A stretch of DNA of 64,000 nucleotides, from positions 1-64,000 of the forward strand of contig ONMJ01000008.1 of NCBI GenBank assembly GCA_900318955.1. The letters are read 5' to 3'. The position numbers and the translations under genes were made by a program. Positions 46,078 to 54,823 of this stretch are shown here, piece by piece. The notes beneath the pieces were generated by a model that worked only from the letters and a program-made list of their open reading frames with translations, had not been told where the DNA came from and made no database searches. The DNA comes from an uncultured Bacteroidales bacterium (lineage in GTDB: Bacteria > Bacteroidota > Bacteroidia > Bacteroidales > UBA932). Within the stretch, counting starts at the first letter, position 1; each line of letters begins with the position of its first letter.

Positions 46078-48936
46078 ATGAAAAAGATATTCCTGCCACT
46101 TGCCTCCCTGTGTCTGGCCGTCCTGTTTTCCGCCTGCCAGGAAATCACACCGGAGGATCCTGTATTCAAGGTGCTTGACAGCGAGGGAGCCACTGTCCTC
46201 TCTCTGGAGGAATCCCTGGAATACGACGGCACCTACTCGTATTACAAATACCTGGACATCTCCTCGCCGGATCTTACCAACGAGCAGATGCCCTCGCCGA
46301 AATTTCTGGTACAGTCCAACCTTTCCTGGCGACTTGTTCCTGCGGAAGATTACGATTGGGTCCACCCCTTCCCGGACTGTGGAGAAGAGGACGGACTGTT
46401 CTACTTCGTCATCGACCGCAGCACTGACCAACATTCGACCCGTACGGCCGAGTATCGCATGATTGCCAACAATGGCATCCAGGACATCGCTGTCGGTGGT
46501 GTCATCCGCCTGACCCAGGACCAGAGCAATGAGTTCTTGCGGAAATCTGCTGCGCGTATTGAATTCTCGAAATCCTCCGGGAAAAAGGACCTCCTCCTGA
46601 CAACTAACATTCCATGGGAATATTCGCTATCTCCGGATCCGGATTACGCAACGGAATCCCTGGACTGGATCACCTGCGAGAAGAAAACCTCCCGGGGAGG
46701 GATTGTTGACACTCTACATTTCTCAGTAAGTGAGAACCCTGCGGCGGTACGAGCCGCGATACTGACACTTCGCTATACCCTGAACGAGACCGTGGTCGAA
46801 GAACCATTCACAGTCCTGCAGAACGGTGAATCCGTCGAGGTGGAAGGATTCCCCATCCGCTGGAAAATCGGCGTTGCCGACCACAACTTCACAGAGAGTT
46901 GGCCTGCCGAAGGGGTGATTGAGGCTGAGGAAGGCAACGGACAGATTCGTTATGTTAGCATCGACAAGTCCACGATTGACGTGTCGAAGAATTTCCGTCT
47001 GGACATAAACAGCAACGATCCCCGAGTGATTGGCGTATGGCCAGGAGACTACTGTGAGTTCACTTCCCCGATTCCCGTCGCAAAGGGAACAATCTTGAAA
47101 ATTTCCTTCGAGCCGCGCGTCTCTGCTTCCTGTATGAAGTACTGGCGCCTGGAATACAAGGACGGCAATGAATGGAAAATAGCCGGGACGCCCCAGACGA
47201 CGATGGAACCTGGCATGGAAACCATCTACACCGTCGCCTTTACCGGCGGCGCCAATGCTGCGGCCAATGCCCAGGTCTCCACTGTCGTCAAGTACGAGAA
47301 CACTACCGACAAGGTCGATTTCCGACTCCTATGTGTGGCCAACTGGACATGTAGCGGAGCCGCCTTGGAAGCTCCAAACGGCGCCAGTTGGCGCCTGACC
47401 CTGAGCGACCGCAGCAGCGAGACCTGGTGGCCGACCATCCAGTGCATTGCCGGCGGGACGGAATCCATCGTGGCAGCCGACCTGAAGGTGACCGGAGCTA
47501 CAGGCAATCTGCTTGTTTTCGAAGGCACACCAGAGGACGACGTCGCCCTAAAGGTCCTTTCTGACAATCCGTTTACGGTGTCTTCGGACGTTTCATGGCT
47601 GCATATCGATCCCGCAGAGGGCCCCGCCGGAGTAGAGACCGAGGTGAATATACACTGCGACAATAGCGACCTCTCTAAGAGCCGCCAGGGCACGATAGAC
47701 ATCCAGTCTGGCATCACTCACTACACCATCAAGGTAGTCCAGAGCGCTGCGGGTCAGGAACTCCAGCCCTTCATCTCTATAGTCGGAGGGAACAGCAGGA
47801 CTGTCCGAACCCCGGCAGGATCCTTTGATGTCCAAGTTCAGACCAATGTCCCCGTCGCGGTGGAGGCCCCGGACTGGATTCAGGTAGAAGAGGTAGTCCC
47901 GACCAAATCAGTAGTAGATTACCGGACATGGACAGTACGATACGGAAAAAACGAAACCGGAGACACCCGCATAGGACGGATACGCTTTTACAATAGCGAT
48001 TATGGAATCGAGTCGGTCATGACCCTGACCCAGGTAGTGCTCGAGGTGACGCTTGACAAGACGGAAGCCTACCTACTTCCCGGCGAACAGTCTGCTGAAT
48101 TCACCGTGACTTCCAATGTGGAGATTGCCGCTGAAGTAGCCGAGGGAACGGCGACCCTGTCGAAGACCCTCCTAAGCGCCGGAACCGACAAACTCGGCGT
48201 GACACTCGATGGAGACGGGACTGCCAGGATCCGCTTGTTCAACGAGGAGAATGACTACGAGTCCTTCATTACGGTCAGTCGTTACAGTGTCCTCGGAAAC
48301 TGGAAGTTCGGTTCGGCTGACGCGAGCGCCGTCAAGGCCTCCTGGAATTCATCGGAAAGCGAACTCCAGGGAATCGGTGCGGGAGACAAATATGTCAGGG
48401 ATGCACTGAGCGACGGGAACCGACTGACCTATTACAATGGAGTGGACAAGGCGGACGGGGCCATCTCGGCCAAGTACAAGTTCTCCAGGGCAACAGCCAA
48501 CAACGGAGACCCGTATATCAAGAGCCCCTTCGCCGGAGACTACTGGCTCTATACGATGCCCTGCCTGAAGCAGATTCCCGCAGGAACGAAGATCCACTTC
48601 CAGTTCTTCATGCGTAATTCAGGCGCCGGGAACCGTTACTGGGCAGTCGAATTCCTTGATGGAGACTCATGGGCGCCGGCCCTTGACCTCCAGCAAACAA
48701 CGGTTGGCGAGACTGAAATCCAGTATAACTTTGACATCGGGAAAGACTCCGCCTACATTCCATGTTCCGGGACGTTTACGACCCGCTCCGCAACGGAGAC
48801 GCTTCAGGTCCGTGTCCGCGCCGTCGTCAACTGGACAATCAAGGGGGCTGCCTTTACGGAACTGAACGGAAGTACGTCCAGGATGGGAGCCGACGGAAAA
48901 GCCGAACAGAACCATCTATTCGAGATTGTACAATGA
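46078..48936 (+). CDS. BACON-domain surface lipoprotein with duplicated C-terminal-like modules
   Basis: 952 residues, lipobox LFSAC (Cys20). Several BACON-type Ig-like repeats are visible by their tryptophan and FTVSS patterns (for example LVQSNLSWRLVPAEDYDW, NPFTVSSDVSWLHIDPAEG, FDVQVQTNVPVAVEAPDWIQV). Two copies of a module of about 120 residues, near 325-450 and 820-940, share GDY(C/W), P(V/L)...AGT/KGT, KYWRLEY/RYWAVEF and VNWTxxGAA. These may be carbohydrate-binding. Probably the surface glycan-binding protein of the locus. Its stop overlaps the next start. Confidence 0.75.
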   Translation: MKKIFLPLASLCLAVLFSACQEITPEDPVFKVLDSEGATVLSLEESLEYDGTYSYYKYLDISSPDLTNEQMPSPKFLVQSNLSWRLVPAEDYDWVHPFPDCGEEDGLFYFVIDRSTDQHSTRTAEYRMIANNGIQDIAVGGVIRLTQDQSNEFLRKSAARIEFSKSSGKKDLLLTTNIPWEYSLSPDPDYATESLDWITCEKKTSRGGIVDTLHFSVSENPAAVRAAILTLRYTLNETVVEEPFTVLQNGESVEVEGFPIRWKIGVADHNFTESWPAEGVIEAEEGNGQIRYVSIDKSTIDVSKNFRLDINSNDPRVIGVWPGDYCEFTSPIPVAKGTILKISFEPRVSASCMKYWRLEYKDGNEWKIAGTPQTTMEPGMETIYTVAFTGGANAAANAQVSTVVKYENTTDKVDFRLLCVANWTCSGAALEAPNGASWRLTLSDRSSETWWPTIQCIAGGTESIVAADLKVTGATGNLLVFEGTPEDDVALKVLSDNPFTVSSDVSWLHIDPAEGPAGVETEVNIHCDNSDLSKSRQGTIDIQSGITHYTIKVVQSAAGQELQPFISIVGGNSRTVRTPAGSFDVQVQTNVPVAVEAPDWIQVEEVVPTKSVVDYRTWTVRYGKNETGDTRIGRIRFYNSDYGIESVMTLTQVVLEVTLDKTEAYLLPGEQSAEFTVTSNVEIAAEVAEGTATLSKTLLSAGTDKLGVTLDGDGTARIRLFNEENDYESFITVSRYSVLGNWKFGSADASAVKASWNSSESELQGIGAGDKYVRDALSDGNRLTYYNGVDKADGAISAKYKFSRATANNGDPYIKSPFAGDYWLYTMPCLKQIPAGTKIHFQFFMRNSGAGNRYWAVEFLDGDSWAPALDLQQTTVGETEIQYNFDIGKDSAYIPCSGTFTTRSATETLQVRVRAVVNWTIKGAAFTELNGSTSRMGADGKAEQNHLFEIVQ

Positions 48937-50927
48937 TAAAGAAGATTCTTCTCCTTCTCTTTCTGCTGTTTCCATGCCTCCTGGCGGCCCAGGAGCCGGA
49001 AACCGTTGAAATCCCGGCCGGCTCCTTCCTGATGGGAGGAGACGGTGAGGGAGAGGATTTCGACGAAGCGCCCATACACCGGGTCACCATTTCCGCACCG
49101 TTCAGAATGAGTGTCACGGAGGTGACGAACGCACAGTACGAGCAGTTTGACCCCGCCCACAAGGCGTTACGCGGAAAAGAAAGAGGCCTGTCCACCGGAG
49201 ATGACGAGGCGGTCGTGTACGTCTCCTACCTGGACGCCGTCGCGTATTGCCGATGGCTCAGTGGGAAGACCGGAAAAAACTGGCGGCTTCCAACGGAAGC
49301 TGAGTGGGAGTATGCCTGTCGCGCAGGGACTGACAGCCCGTTCTATACCGGCCAACGGCTGGACAGTGCCATGCTCAGGAACCAGCAGGTGGCCCGGAAT
49401 CTCAGGAAAGTCGACCTGAGAGTCGGGAAGGCCCGCCCCAACGATTTCGGACTCCATGACATGCACGGCAATGTCGAGGAATGGTGCCTGGACTGGTACG
49501 CGCCATATGGACCGGAAGCGGTCACGGACCCACGTGGGCCCGAAACCGGGAGTTACCGTGTCACTCGCGGAGGCAGCCACAATACACCTGAGAGGTACCT
49601 GCGGAGCCGGAACCGGAGCGCTGCCCTGGAGGAAGACGCTCACGCGCAGATTGGATTCCGGGTCGTAGAGTCGGATACGCCTCTGCGCTTTGTGGAAACA
49701 CGGGAGAAAGAGCCCCTGTATGCTCAAAAGGTCAACCGGAAAAAAGCATGCTGGAAGCGAGCTTCGCGGAAACCCCTGTTTCTCGAGCCCATTGTTTTTG
49801 TCAAGAATCCAGAGGACGGAACACCGTTCTACCGCCACAACCACCAGCCTGCCGTCACCTATTGTGACAACGGGGACTTGCTGGCCGTATGGTTCTCCTG
49901 TGACAATGAGGATGGCCGGGAGCAAGTAGTTCTCGCTTCCCGGCTCCGAAAGGGGTCGCAGGAGTGGGAAAAGGGTTCCCTGTTTCTGCGGATTGCAGAC
50001 CGGAACGTCACTGGAAGTTCCCTTTTGAACGATGGGAAAGGACGGCTATGGCACTTCAACGGCATCGCCAACAGCGGAGACTGGCAGAACCTCGCCCTGT
50101 CCCTCCGCTACAGCGATGATAACGGGGCCCACTGGTCCCCTATCCGGTTGATAGAACCCGAGCACGCCAAACGCCACCAGGTCGTAGCCGGACCCATCAT
50201 CACATCCCGGGGCTGGATGGTTCAGACTTGTGACGCCGGTCCGGGCGGAGGCAAGGAGGGAACCTCCATCCATATCAGCCGGGACGGCGGCGAAACATGG
50301 GCCGATCCTTGGGACGGAAATCCGATGCCATTTCCCGTAGAAAACGGGACATCGGGGCCTTCCATCGCCGGCATTCACGGGGCGATTGTGGAACTCGAAG
50401 ACGGGTCGCTCATGTCAGTCGGCCGCGGAATCGGCATCCAAGGGTCCGACGGGAAGCTTCACCTTCCGCAGAGTTTTTCCTCCGACGGAGGAAAGACATG
50501 GACATACAGGGCCATGGAAGACTTCCTCCCAATCTACGGAGGCCAGCGCGTCACAATGCGACGGCTCCGAGAGGGGCCGATCCTGCTGGCGTCTTTCGCC
50601 GGTCACCCGGAAAAGGGCGAATCGCGAGGCATGACCTTTCGGGATCCGGAAGGGAATGAATATACGGGATACGGGCTATTTGTCGCCCTATCCTTTGACG
50701 ATGGTAAAACCTGGCCAGTCCGGAAACTCGTCACTGACGGACAGCACCGCTCCCTCGCGGGAGGAGCCTGGACGGGCGATTTTGACATGGATGCAACCCA
50801 TGCCGAACCGCGCGGATACCTATGCAGTACACAAACTCCGGACGGGATGATTCACCTCCTCAGCAGCCGGATTCATTACCGTTTCAACCTGCCATGGATA
50901 TTACAAGGGACAACATATGAAAACTAA
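48933..50927 (+). CDS. FGE-like domain fused to Asp-box (sialidase-like) propeller
   Basis: 664 residues with a signal peptide (MIKKILLLLFLLFPCLLAAQ); the ATG overlaps the preceding stop. Residues about 24-247 are a formylglycine-generating-enzyme-like domain (EIPAGSFLMGG, TNAQYEQF, WRLPTEAEWEYACRAG, HGNVEEWCLDWY, VTRGGS, IGFRVVES). The paired cysteines of active FGE near RYLRSRNRSA are absent, so it is probably not a sulfatase activator. Residues about 285-655 are a six-bladed beta-propeller with Asp-boxes at 394, 449, 516 and 587 (for example SRDGGETW), as in sialidases. Likely an extracellular glycosidase or glycan-binding enzyme; no sulfatase occurs in the locus. Confidence 0.8.
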   Translation: MIKKILLLLFLLFPCLLAAQEPETVEIPAGSFLMGGDGEGEDFDEAPIHRVTISAPFRMSVTEVTNAQYEQFDPAHKALRGKERGLSTGDDEAVVYVSYLDAVAYCRWLSGKTGKNWRLPTEAEWEYACRAGTDSPFYTGQRLDSAMLRNQQVARNLRKVDLRVGKARPNDFGLHDMHGNVEEWCLDWYAPYGPEAVTDPRGPETGSYRVTRGGSHNTPERYLRSRNRSAALEEDAHAQIGFRVVESDTPLRFVETREKEPLYAQKVNRKKACWKRASRKPLFLEPIVFVKNPEDGTPFYRHNHQPAVTYCDNGDLLAVWFSCDNEDGREQVVLASRLRKGSQEWEKGSLFLRIADRNVTGSSLLNDGKGRLWHFNGIANSGDWQNLALSLRYSDDNGAHWSPIRLIEPEHAKRHQVVAGPIITSRGWMVQTCDAGPGGGKEGTSIHISRDGGETWADPWDGNPMPFPVENGTSGPSIAGIHGAIVELEDGSLMSVGRGIGIQGSDGKLHLPQSFSSDGGKTWTYRAMEDFLPIYGGQRVTMRRLREGPILLASFAGHPEKGESRGMTFRDPEGNEYTGYGLFVALSFDDGKTWPVRKLVTDGQHRSLAGGAWTGDFDMDATHAEPRGYLCSTQTPDGMIHLLSSRIHYRFNLPWILQGTTYEN

Positions 50928-52374
50928 TTTAATCAAATACCTAACAGTAATCCTGCTCATCTCCGGAGCGGCCGGTATCCTTTCGTCCTGCAATAAAGAG
51001 GGAAACGGATCTTCTTCAGGCGGAACGGCTGTCATTTCCGGCGGATCCCGGATCATCGGCAAAGTGACCGACGGAAAGGCGGGTCTCGCCGACGTTCTGG
51101 TCACGGATGGGTCGCGTTTCACGCGCACCGACAAAACCGGATTCTTCATAATGGAACTGACCAAGGGCGCCGAATTCCTGTCTATCGTGACGCCTCCCGG
51201 ATATGTTGCCGACTACAGTTCGGGAGCCCCGCAGTTCTACCAGAAAGTGGTTTCCGGGAAAACCTCCTACGATTTCACCCTGACGAAACTGTCGGATTCC
51301 CCAGATTACAACTTTGTCGTCATGGCCGACCCTCAGCCGAAAAACCAGGCCCAGTTCGATCTGTTCAAAGGAGAACCGCTCGAGGAACTTGCCAACACAT
51401 GCAAGGCCCTGGCCAAGGACCGGATGACCATCGGAATCTGTCTCGGAGACATTGTCCAGGACGCCATGAATCTGTTCGCCAGTTACAAGGAAGAGATTCG
51501 CAGGACGGGCATTCCGTTTTATGCCGTCATAGGCAATCACGATTTCAACAAAGACCTGACCGGGCTAGATGCGGCAGCAGATTTCAAGAATGCGTTCGGG
51601 CCGATCAACTACGCCTTTTATCTAGGGAACGATCTCGTCGTCACCCTGAACGACATGGAATACCAGACGGCGAAGAAATTCGAGGAGAGCTACCCGGAAG
51701 AAACGGTCCTTTTCCTGAAAGCCCTGCTCGCACAAGTCCCGAAGACGACAAAACTCTACGTCGCACAGCATGTTCCAATCCACCGGTGGTGGAAAGACGC
51801 TCCGATAGGACGCGGAGAGGAGGTGTTCGCCCTGCTGGACGGATATGACGTAACCTTCCTTTCCGGCCATACCCATGTACAGAACATTACTCCACTCCGC
51901 AAAGGAATCCACGACCACAATATCAGCGGATTCCTCGGCGCCTGGTGGATCATAGACGTCTGCCGCGACGGGACACCGCGAGGGTATGAAATCTTCTCCC
52001 GCACCGGGACCTCTCTCAGTTGGGTATATCACACGGTCGAAACCGGAGACAAGGTACAGTACGAGATTATACGCCCCGGACAAAGCAGCAGGAATCCGAA
52101 TTCCATCATCCTGAACACATGGGACGTGGACGATGACTGGAAGTTCGAGTGGTTCCAGGACGGGACCCCAAAGGGGCAGATGGAGCGGGTGAATGACATC
52201 TCCTACCGCTACGCAACGGAAATTGCGGCGGCGTATCCGGGATACACTTCCACCTATGACCCCAATGTAAACAAGCATTTTTTCAAGGCAACTCCAGATG
52301 CCGGCGCCAAGCAGGTCGTGATCAAAATCACAGGCCACTTCGGCCAGAAATGGGAAGAAGTGATCGATTTATAA
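50917..52374 (+). CDS. Calcineurin-like phosphoesterase lipoprotein
   Basis: 485 residues with lipobox ILSSC (Cys25). An N-terminal beta domain (about 45-125) precedes the metallophosphoesterase core: VMADPQ, CLGDIVQD, IGNHDF, AQHVPIH and SGHTH supply the two-metal site. A C-terminal beta domain (about 340-485) follows. This three-domain layout is that of the Bacteroidetes MetallophosN/core/MetallophosC proteins often seen in glycan loci. The substrate is unknown; it could remove phosphate from a glycan. Overlaps the previous gene by 11 bp. Confidence 0.88.
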   Translation: MKTNLIKYLTVILLISGAAGILSSCNKEGNGSSSGGTAVISGGSRIIGKVTDGKAGLADVLVTDGSRFTRTDKTGFFIMELTKGAEFLSIVTPPGYVADYSSGAPQFYQKVVSGKTSYDFTLTKLSDSPDYNFVVMADPQPKNQAQFDLFKGEPLEELANTCKALAKDRMTIGICLGDIVQDAMNLFASYKEEIRRTGIPFYAVIGNHDFNKDLTGLDAAADFKNAFGPINYAFYLGNDLVVTLNDMEYQTAKKFEESYPEETVLFLKALLAQVPKTTKLYVAQHVPIHRWWKDAPIGRGEEVFALLDGYDVTFLSGHTHVQNITPLRKGIHDHNISGFLGAWWIIDVCRDGTPRGYEIFSRTGTSLSWVYHTVETGDKVQYEIIRPGQSSRNPNSIILNTWDVDDDWKFEWFQDGTPKGQMERVNDISYRYATEIAAAYPGYTSTYDPNVNKHFFKATPDAGAKQVVIKITGHFGQKWEEVIDL

Positions 52375-52388
52375 CAGACAAAACATAT

Positions 52389-53156
52389 ATGAAAATCAAT
52401 AATCTAGAGAAATTCCTGGAGAAGGTTCGCTCCGGAAAGACCGCACTCGGCGGACTGGTTACCTTTACAGACCCTTCCGTGACGGAACTCGCGGCTGAAG
52501 CCGGATTCGACTTCGTCTTCATCGACGGTGAACACGGGGTGATGGACCGGAACACCGCCATGCTCCACTTGATGGCCGTACGCGGGACAGACTGCGCTTC
52601 CTTCTACCGGGTCCCCGCCTGCGACCACACGGAAATCAAACGAATCATCGACTTTGGTCCAGCGGGCATCATTGTCCCGATGATCATGGACGCTGAGGAC
52701 GCGCGACGGGCCGTCGATGCCATGCGCTATCCCCTTACGGGAAGCCGCGGTTGCGGATTCCGCCGCTGCGTCGGCTACGGAGCGGAGGAAATCGATCCCT
52801 ACTGGGAAGTCGCCAAGAAGGAACCACTCGTCATTCTTCAAATCGAGCACATCGTCGCCGTGCAGAACCTGGACAGCATCCTCGCCGTTCCGGGCATAGA
52901 CGGAATCTTGGTCGGACCGTATGACCTCTCGACATCCATGGGAAAATCCCGCCAATGGTATGACCCGGAGGTCGCAGGCGTTTATGATCTGGTGGCCCGG
53001 CGGGTCAAAGAGGCCGGGCTGCTGCTCGGAGCCTCCCTCGACGGAGAGTATGCCGCCTGGAAAAAACGCGGCGTGGATTTCATCGCCATCCGCTGCGATT
53101 ACGGCGCCATGATGGAGGGCTTCAAAAACGCGATAGACCATTACCAAAACATCTGA
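52389..53156 (+). CDS. HpcH/HpaI-family class II aldolase
   Basis: 255 residues from the ATG of MKINNLEKFLEKVRSGK; an earlier in-frame start was rejected since it overlaps the preceding gene. Catalytic and metal residues: His49 in FIDGEHGVMD, Arg in SFYRVPA, Glu153 in ILQIEHIVAVQN and Asp179 in VGPYDLSTSMG. Family members cleave 2-keto-3-deoxy sugar acids (for example ketodeoxyglucarate or ketodeoxyrhamnonate) or 4-hydroxy-2-ketoheptanedioate to pyruvate and an aldehyde. Cytoplasmic. In this locus it suggests the imported glycan yields a 2-keto-3-deoxy acid. Confidence 0.9.
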   Translation: MKINNLEKFLEKVRSGKTALGGLVTFTDPSVTELAAEAGFDFVFIDGEHGVMDRNTAMLHLMAVRGTDCASFYRVPACDHTEIKRIIDFGPAGIIVPMIMDAEDARRAVDAMRYPLTGSRGCGFRRCVGYGAEEIDPYWEVAKKEPLVILQIEHIVAVQNLDSILAVPGIDGILVGPYDLSTSMGKSRQWYDPEVAGVYDLVARRVKEAGLLLGASLDGEYAAWKKRGVDFIAIRCDYGAMMEGFKNAIDHYQNI

Positions 53157-53161
53157 CGGCT

Positions 53162-54631
53162 ATGGAACTCGGTATGCTTGATGTCGTCATCATCGTCCTT
53201 TACCTGATTGGAATCACGGTTTTCGGCTGCTCGTTCTATTTCAGGAAGGACGCGCAGGATGCAAGAACTTTCAGTGACGGAGGGGGGAAACTTCCTTCGT
53301 GGGCCATCGCTCTTTCCATCTTCGCCACACTCGTCAGTTCCATCTCTTTCCTAGCCCTGCCGGCCAAGGCCTTCCTCACGAACTGGAACTGTTATGTCTT
53401 GACCCTGACGATTCCAATCGCCGCGACCGTCTCGGCGGTCTGGTTTGTGCCCTTTTACCGCAAATCCCAATCGGTATCCGCCTATTCCTTCCTGGAAGAG
53501 CGCTTCGGTCCCTGGGCCAGGATTTACACGAGTGCGTGTTTCCTCATCATGCAGAGCGCTCGGAGCGGCGTAATTCTCTTCCTGCTCGCCCTGACTCTGA
53601 AAACGGCCATCGGCGTGCCTTGCCTGCCAATCATCCTGGTGACGGGAATCCTGACGATGCTCTATTCCATGATGGGCGGTTTTAAAGCAGTTATTTGGGC
53701 TGATGCCGTCCAGTCGCTCGTCCTGATTATCGGAACGTTTGTGGTCATCGGAAGCCTTTTCATCGACATTCCAGTCGGTTTCTCGAACGGAATTCAGATG
53801 GCGGCTGACGCAGGAAAGTTCTCTCTCGGCTCGTTCGACCTGAAGGACTGGGGGTCTGAGACATTCTGGGTGTGCTTTGTCTATGGAATCGCCATCAATC
53901 TGCAGAACTTTGGCATCGACCAGAGCTTTACCCAGCGCTACATAGCGGCAAAAGACTTGAAATCCGCCCGCAAGTCGGCGTTTCACGGAGCTATGCTTTA
54001 TGTCCCGGTCACCCTGCTTTTCGTGATTATCGGGACCGGCCTCTGGATTTTTGTCCAGACCCACCCCGGGGAGGTTCCCGCGGAGGTTGCCGCCCAATCA
54101 GATGCGGTGTACCCTTGGTACATAGTCCACCACCTACCTCGCGGAATGAGCGGGCTCCTCATCGCCGCCATCATCGCAGCCGCAATGAGCACCATCGCCG
54201 CCACCTTGAATTCCGGATCCACAGTGCTGCTGGAAGACTATTACCGGCGCTTCTCCCGAAAGAAAGGGGATCCGGCGCGGGACATGCGTTTTCTCCGCCT
54301 GACGACAGTCCTGCTGACCTTGTTCTCAATCGGGATTGCCGTTGCCGTCATGAATGTCAAGAGCGCCCTGACCGTCTGGTGGGCCATGCAAAGCGTTCTT
54401 TCGGGAGGGATGCTGGGACTCTTCCTGTTGGGCGCCTTCGTAAAGAGGACGACCTCGACCCAGGCGCTGATTGCCACGATAATCGGTCTCCTAACGGTGC
54501 TTTACGTCTCTTTCGGACAAACCCTGCTGCCGCTTCCGTCCTTCATCCACATGAACCTGGCCATCGTGCTTGGGACCCTGACCCTGTTCTTCACCGGATT
54601 CATCCTTTCCTGCACCCGGAGAGGGCGCTAA
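53162..54631 (+). CDS. Sodium:solute symporter (SSS family)
   Basis: 489 residues with about 13 hydrophobic segments. The N-terminus MLDVVIIVLYLIGITVFGCSFYFRKDA and the SSS block ALSIFATLVSSISFLALPAKAF are typical, as are TGILTMLYSMMGGFKAVIWADAVQ and AAAMSTIAATLNSGSTV. Imports a sugar, sugar acid or similar solute with sodium; similar proteins carry sialic acids, but specificity cannot be read here. It starts 5 bp after the aldolase and closes the operon; the right 44-bp repeat follows 66 bp downstream. Confidence 0.92.
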   Translation: MELGMLDVVIIVLYLIGITVFGCSFYFRKDAQDARTFSDGGGKLPSWAIALSIFATLVSSISFLALPAKAFLTNWNCYVLTLTIPIAATVSAVWFVPFYRKSQSVSAYSFLEERFGPWARIYTSACFLIMQSARSGVILFLLALTLKTAIGVPCLPIILVTGILTMLYSMMGGFKAVIWADAVQSLVLIIGTFVVIGSLFIDIPVGFSNGIQMAADAGKFSLGSFDLKDWGSETFWVCFVYGIAINLQNFGIDQSFTQRYIAAKDLKSARKSAFHGAMLYVPVTLLFVIIGTGLWIFVQTHPGEVPAEVAAQSDAVYPWYIVHHLPRGMSGLLIAAIIAAAMSTIAATLNSGSTVLLEDYYRRFSRKKGDPARDMRFLRLTTVLLTLFSIGIAVAVMNVKSALTVWWAMQSVLSGGMLGLFLLGAFVKRTTSTQALIATIIGLLTVLYVSFGQTLLPLPSFIHMNLAIVLGTLTLFFTGFILSCTRRGR

Positions 54632-54697
54632 CAATCATTCTCTTGAGGAGATTCCCGAAGAGTTTTGTAACTTTTCCTGCACTCCTGATTGAGGGTA

Positions 54698-54741
54698 AAT
54701 ACTCTGCCCCGAAATAGCCGGAAAGCATAAGACTCCTGCCT
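54698..54741 (+). repeat. Right 44-bp direct repeat (candidate attR)
   Basis: Perfect second copy of 39987-40030, but not in a coding sequence here. A small palindrome (CTATAATCATTTATAG, 54740-54755) straddles its right end. Confidence 0.9.
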
Positions 54742-54758
54742 ATAATCATTTATAGGTA

Positions 54759-54789
54759 TTGCATTCTTCATCAGAATAATTTACATTTG
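54759..54789 (+). promoter_or_regulatory. Promoter of the TonB-receptor operon
   Basis: TTG (54759-54761), a 20-bp spacer and TACATTTG (54782-54789). Nested inverted repeats ATTTACA/TGTAAAT (54779-54785, 54800-54806) and AGAATAAT/ATTATTCT (54773-54780, 54815-54822) surround the -7 box and start point, so an operator is likely. Confidence 0.65.
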
Positions 54790-54823
54790 CAAGTAGTAGT
54801 GTAAATCTGAAGATATTATTCTA

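Larger units (their letters stand above)
39987..54741. mobile_element. 14.7-kb glycan-utilisation island between 44-bp direct repeats
   Basis: Bounded by the perfect repeats at 39987-40030 and 54698-54741 (14,711 bp start to start). It contains exactly one complete locus, all on the plus strand: LacI regulator, SusC, SusD, BACON lipoprotein, FGE/Asp-box fusion, phosphoesterase, aldolase, symporter. By eye its genes use more CGC/CGG arginine and G/C third positions than the flanks. No integrase, transposase, relaxase or origin is present, so it would depend on a recombinase in trans or be a remnant. Confidence 0.65.

Noticed and set aside
48762..48932. Upstream extension of the FGE/propeller gene inside the BACON gene
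   Set aside because: Out of frame with the BACON gene and has no signal peptide; the ATG at 48933 gives a clean signal peptide.
40031..54697. An integrase or transposase hidden inside the island
   Set aside because: All long frames are accounted for by glycan-utilisation genes and no tyrosine or serine recombinase motif was seen.
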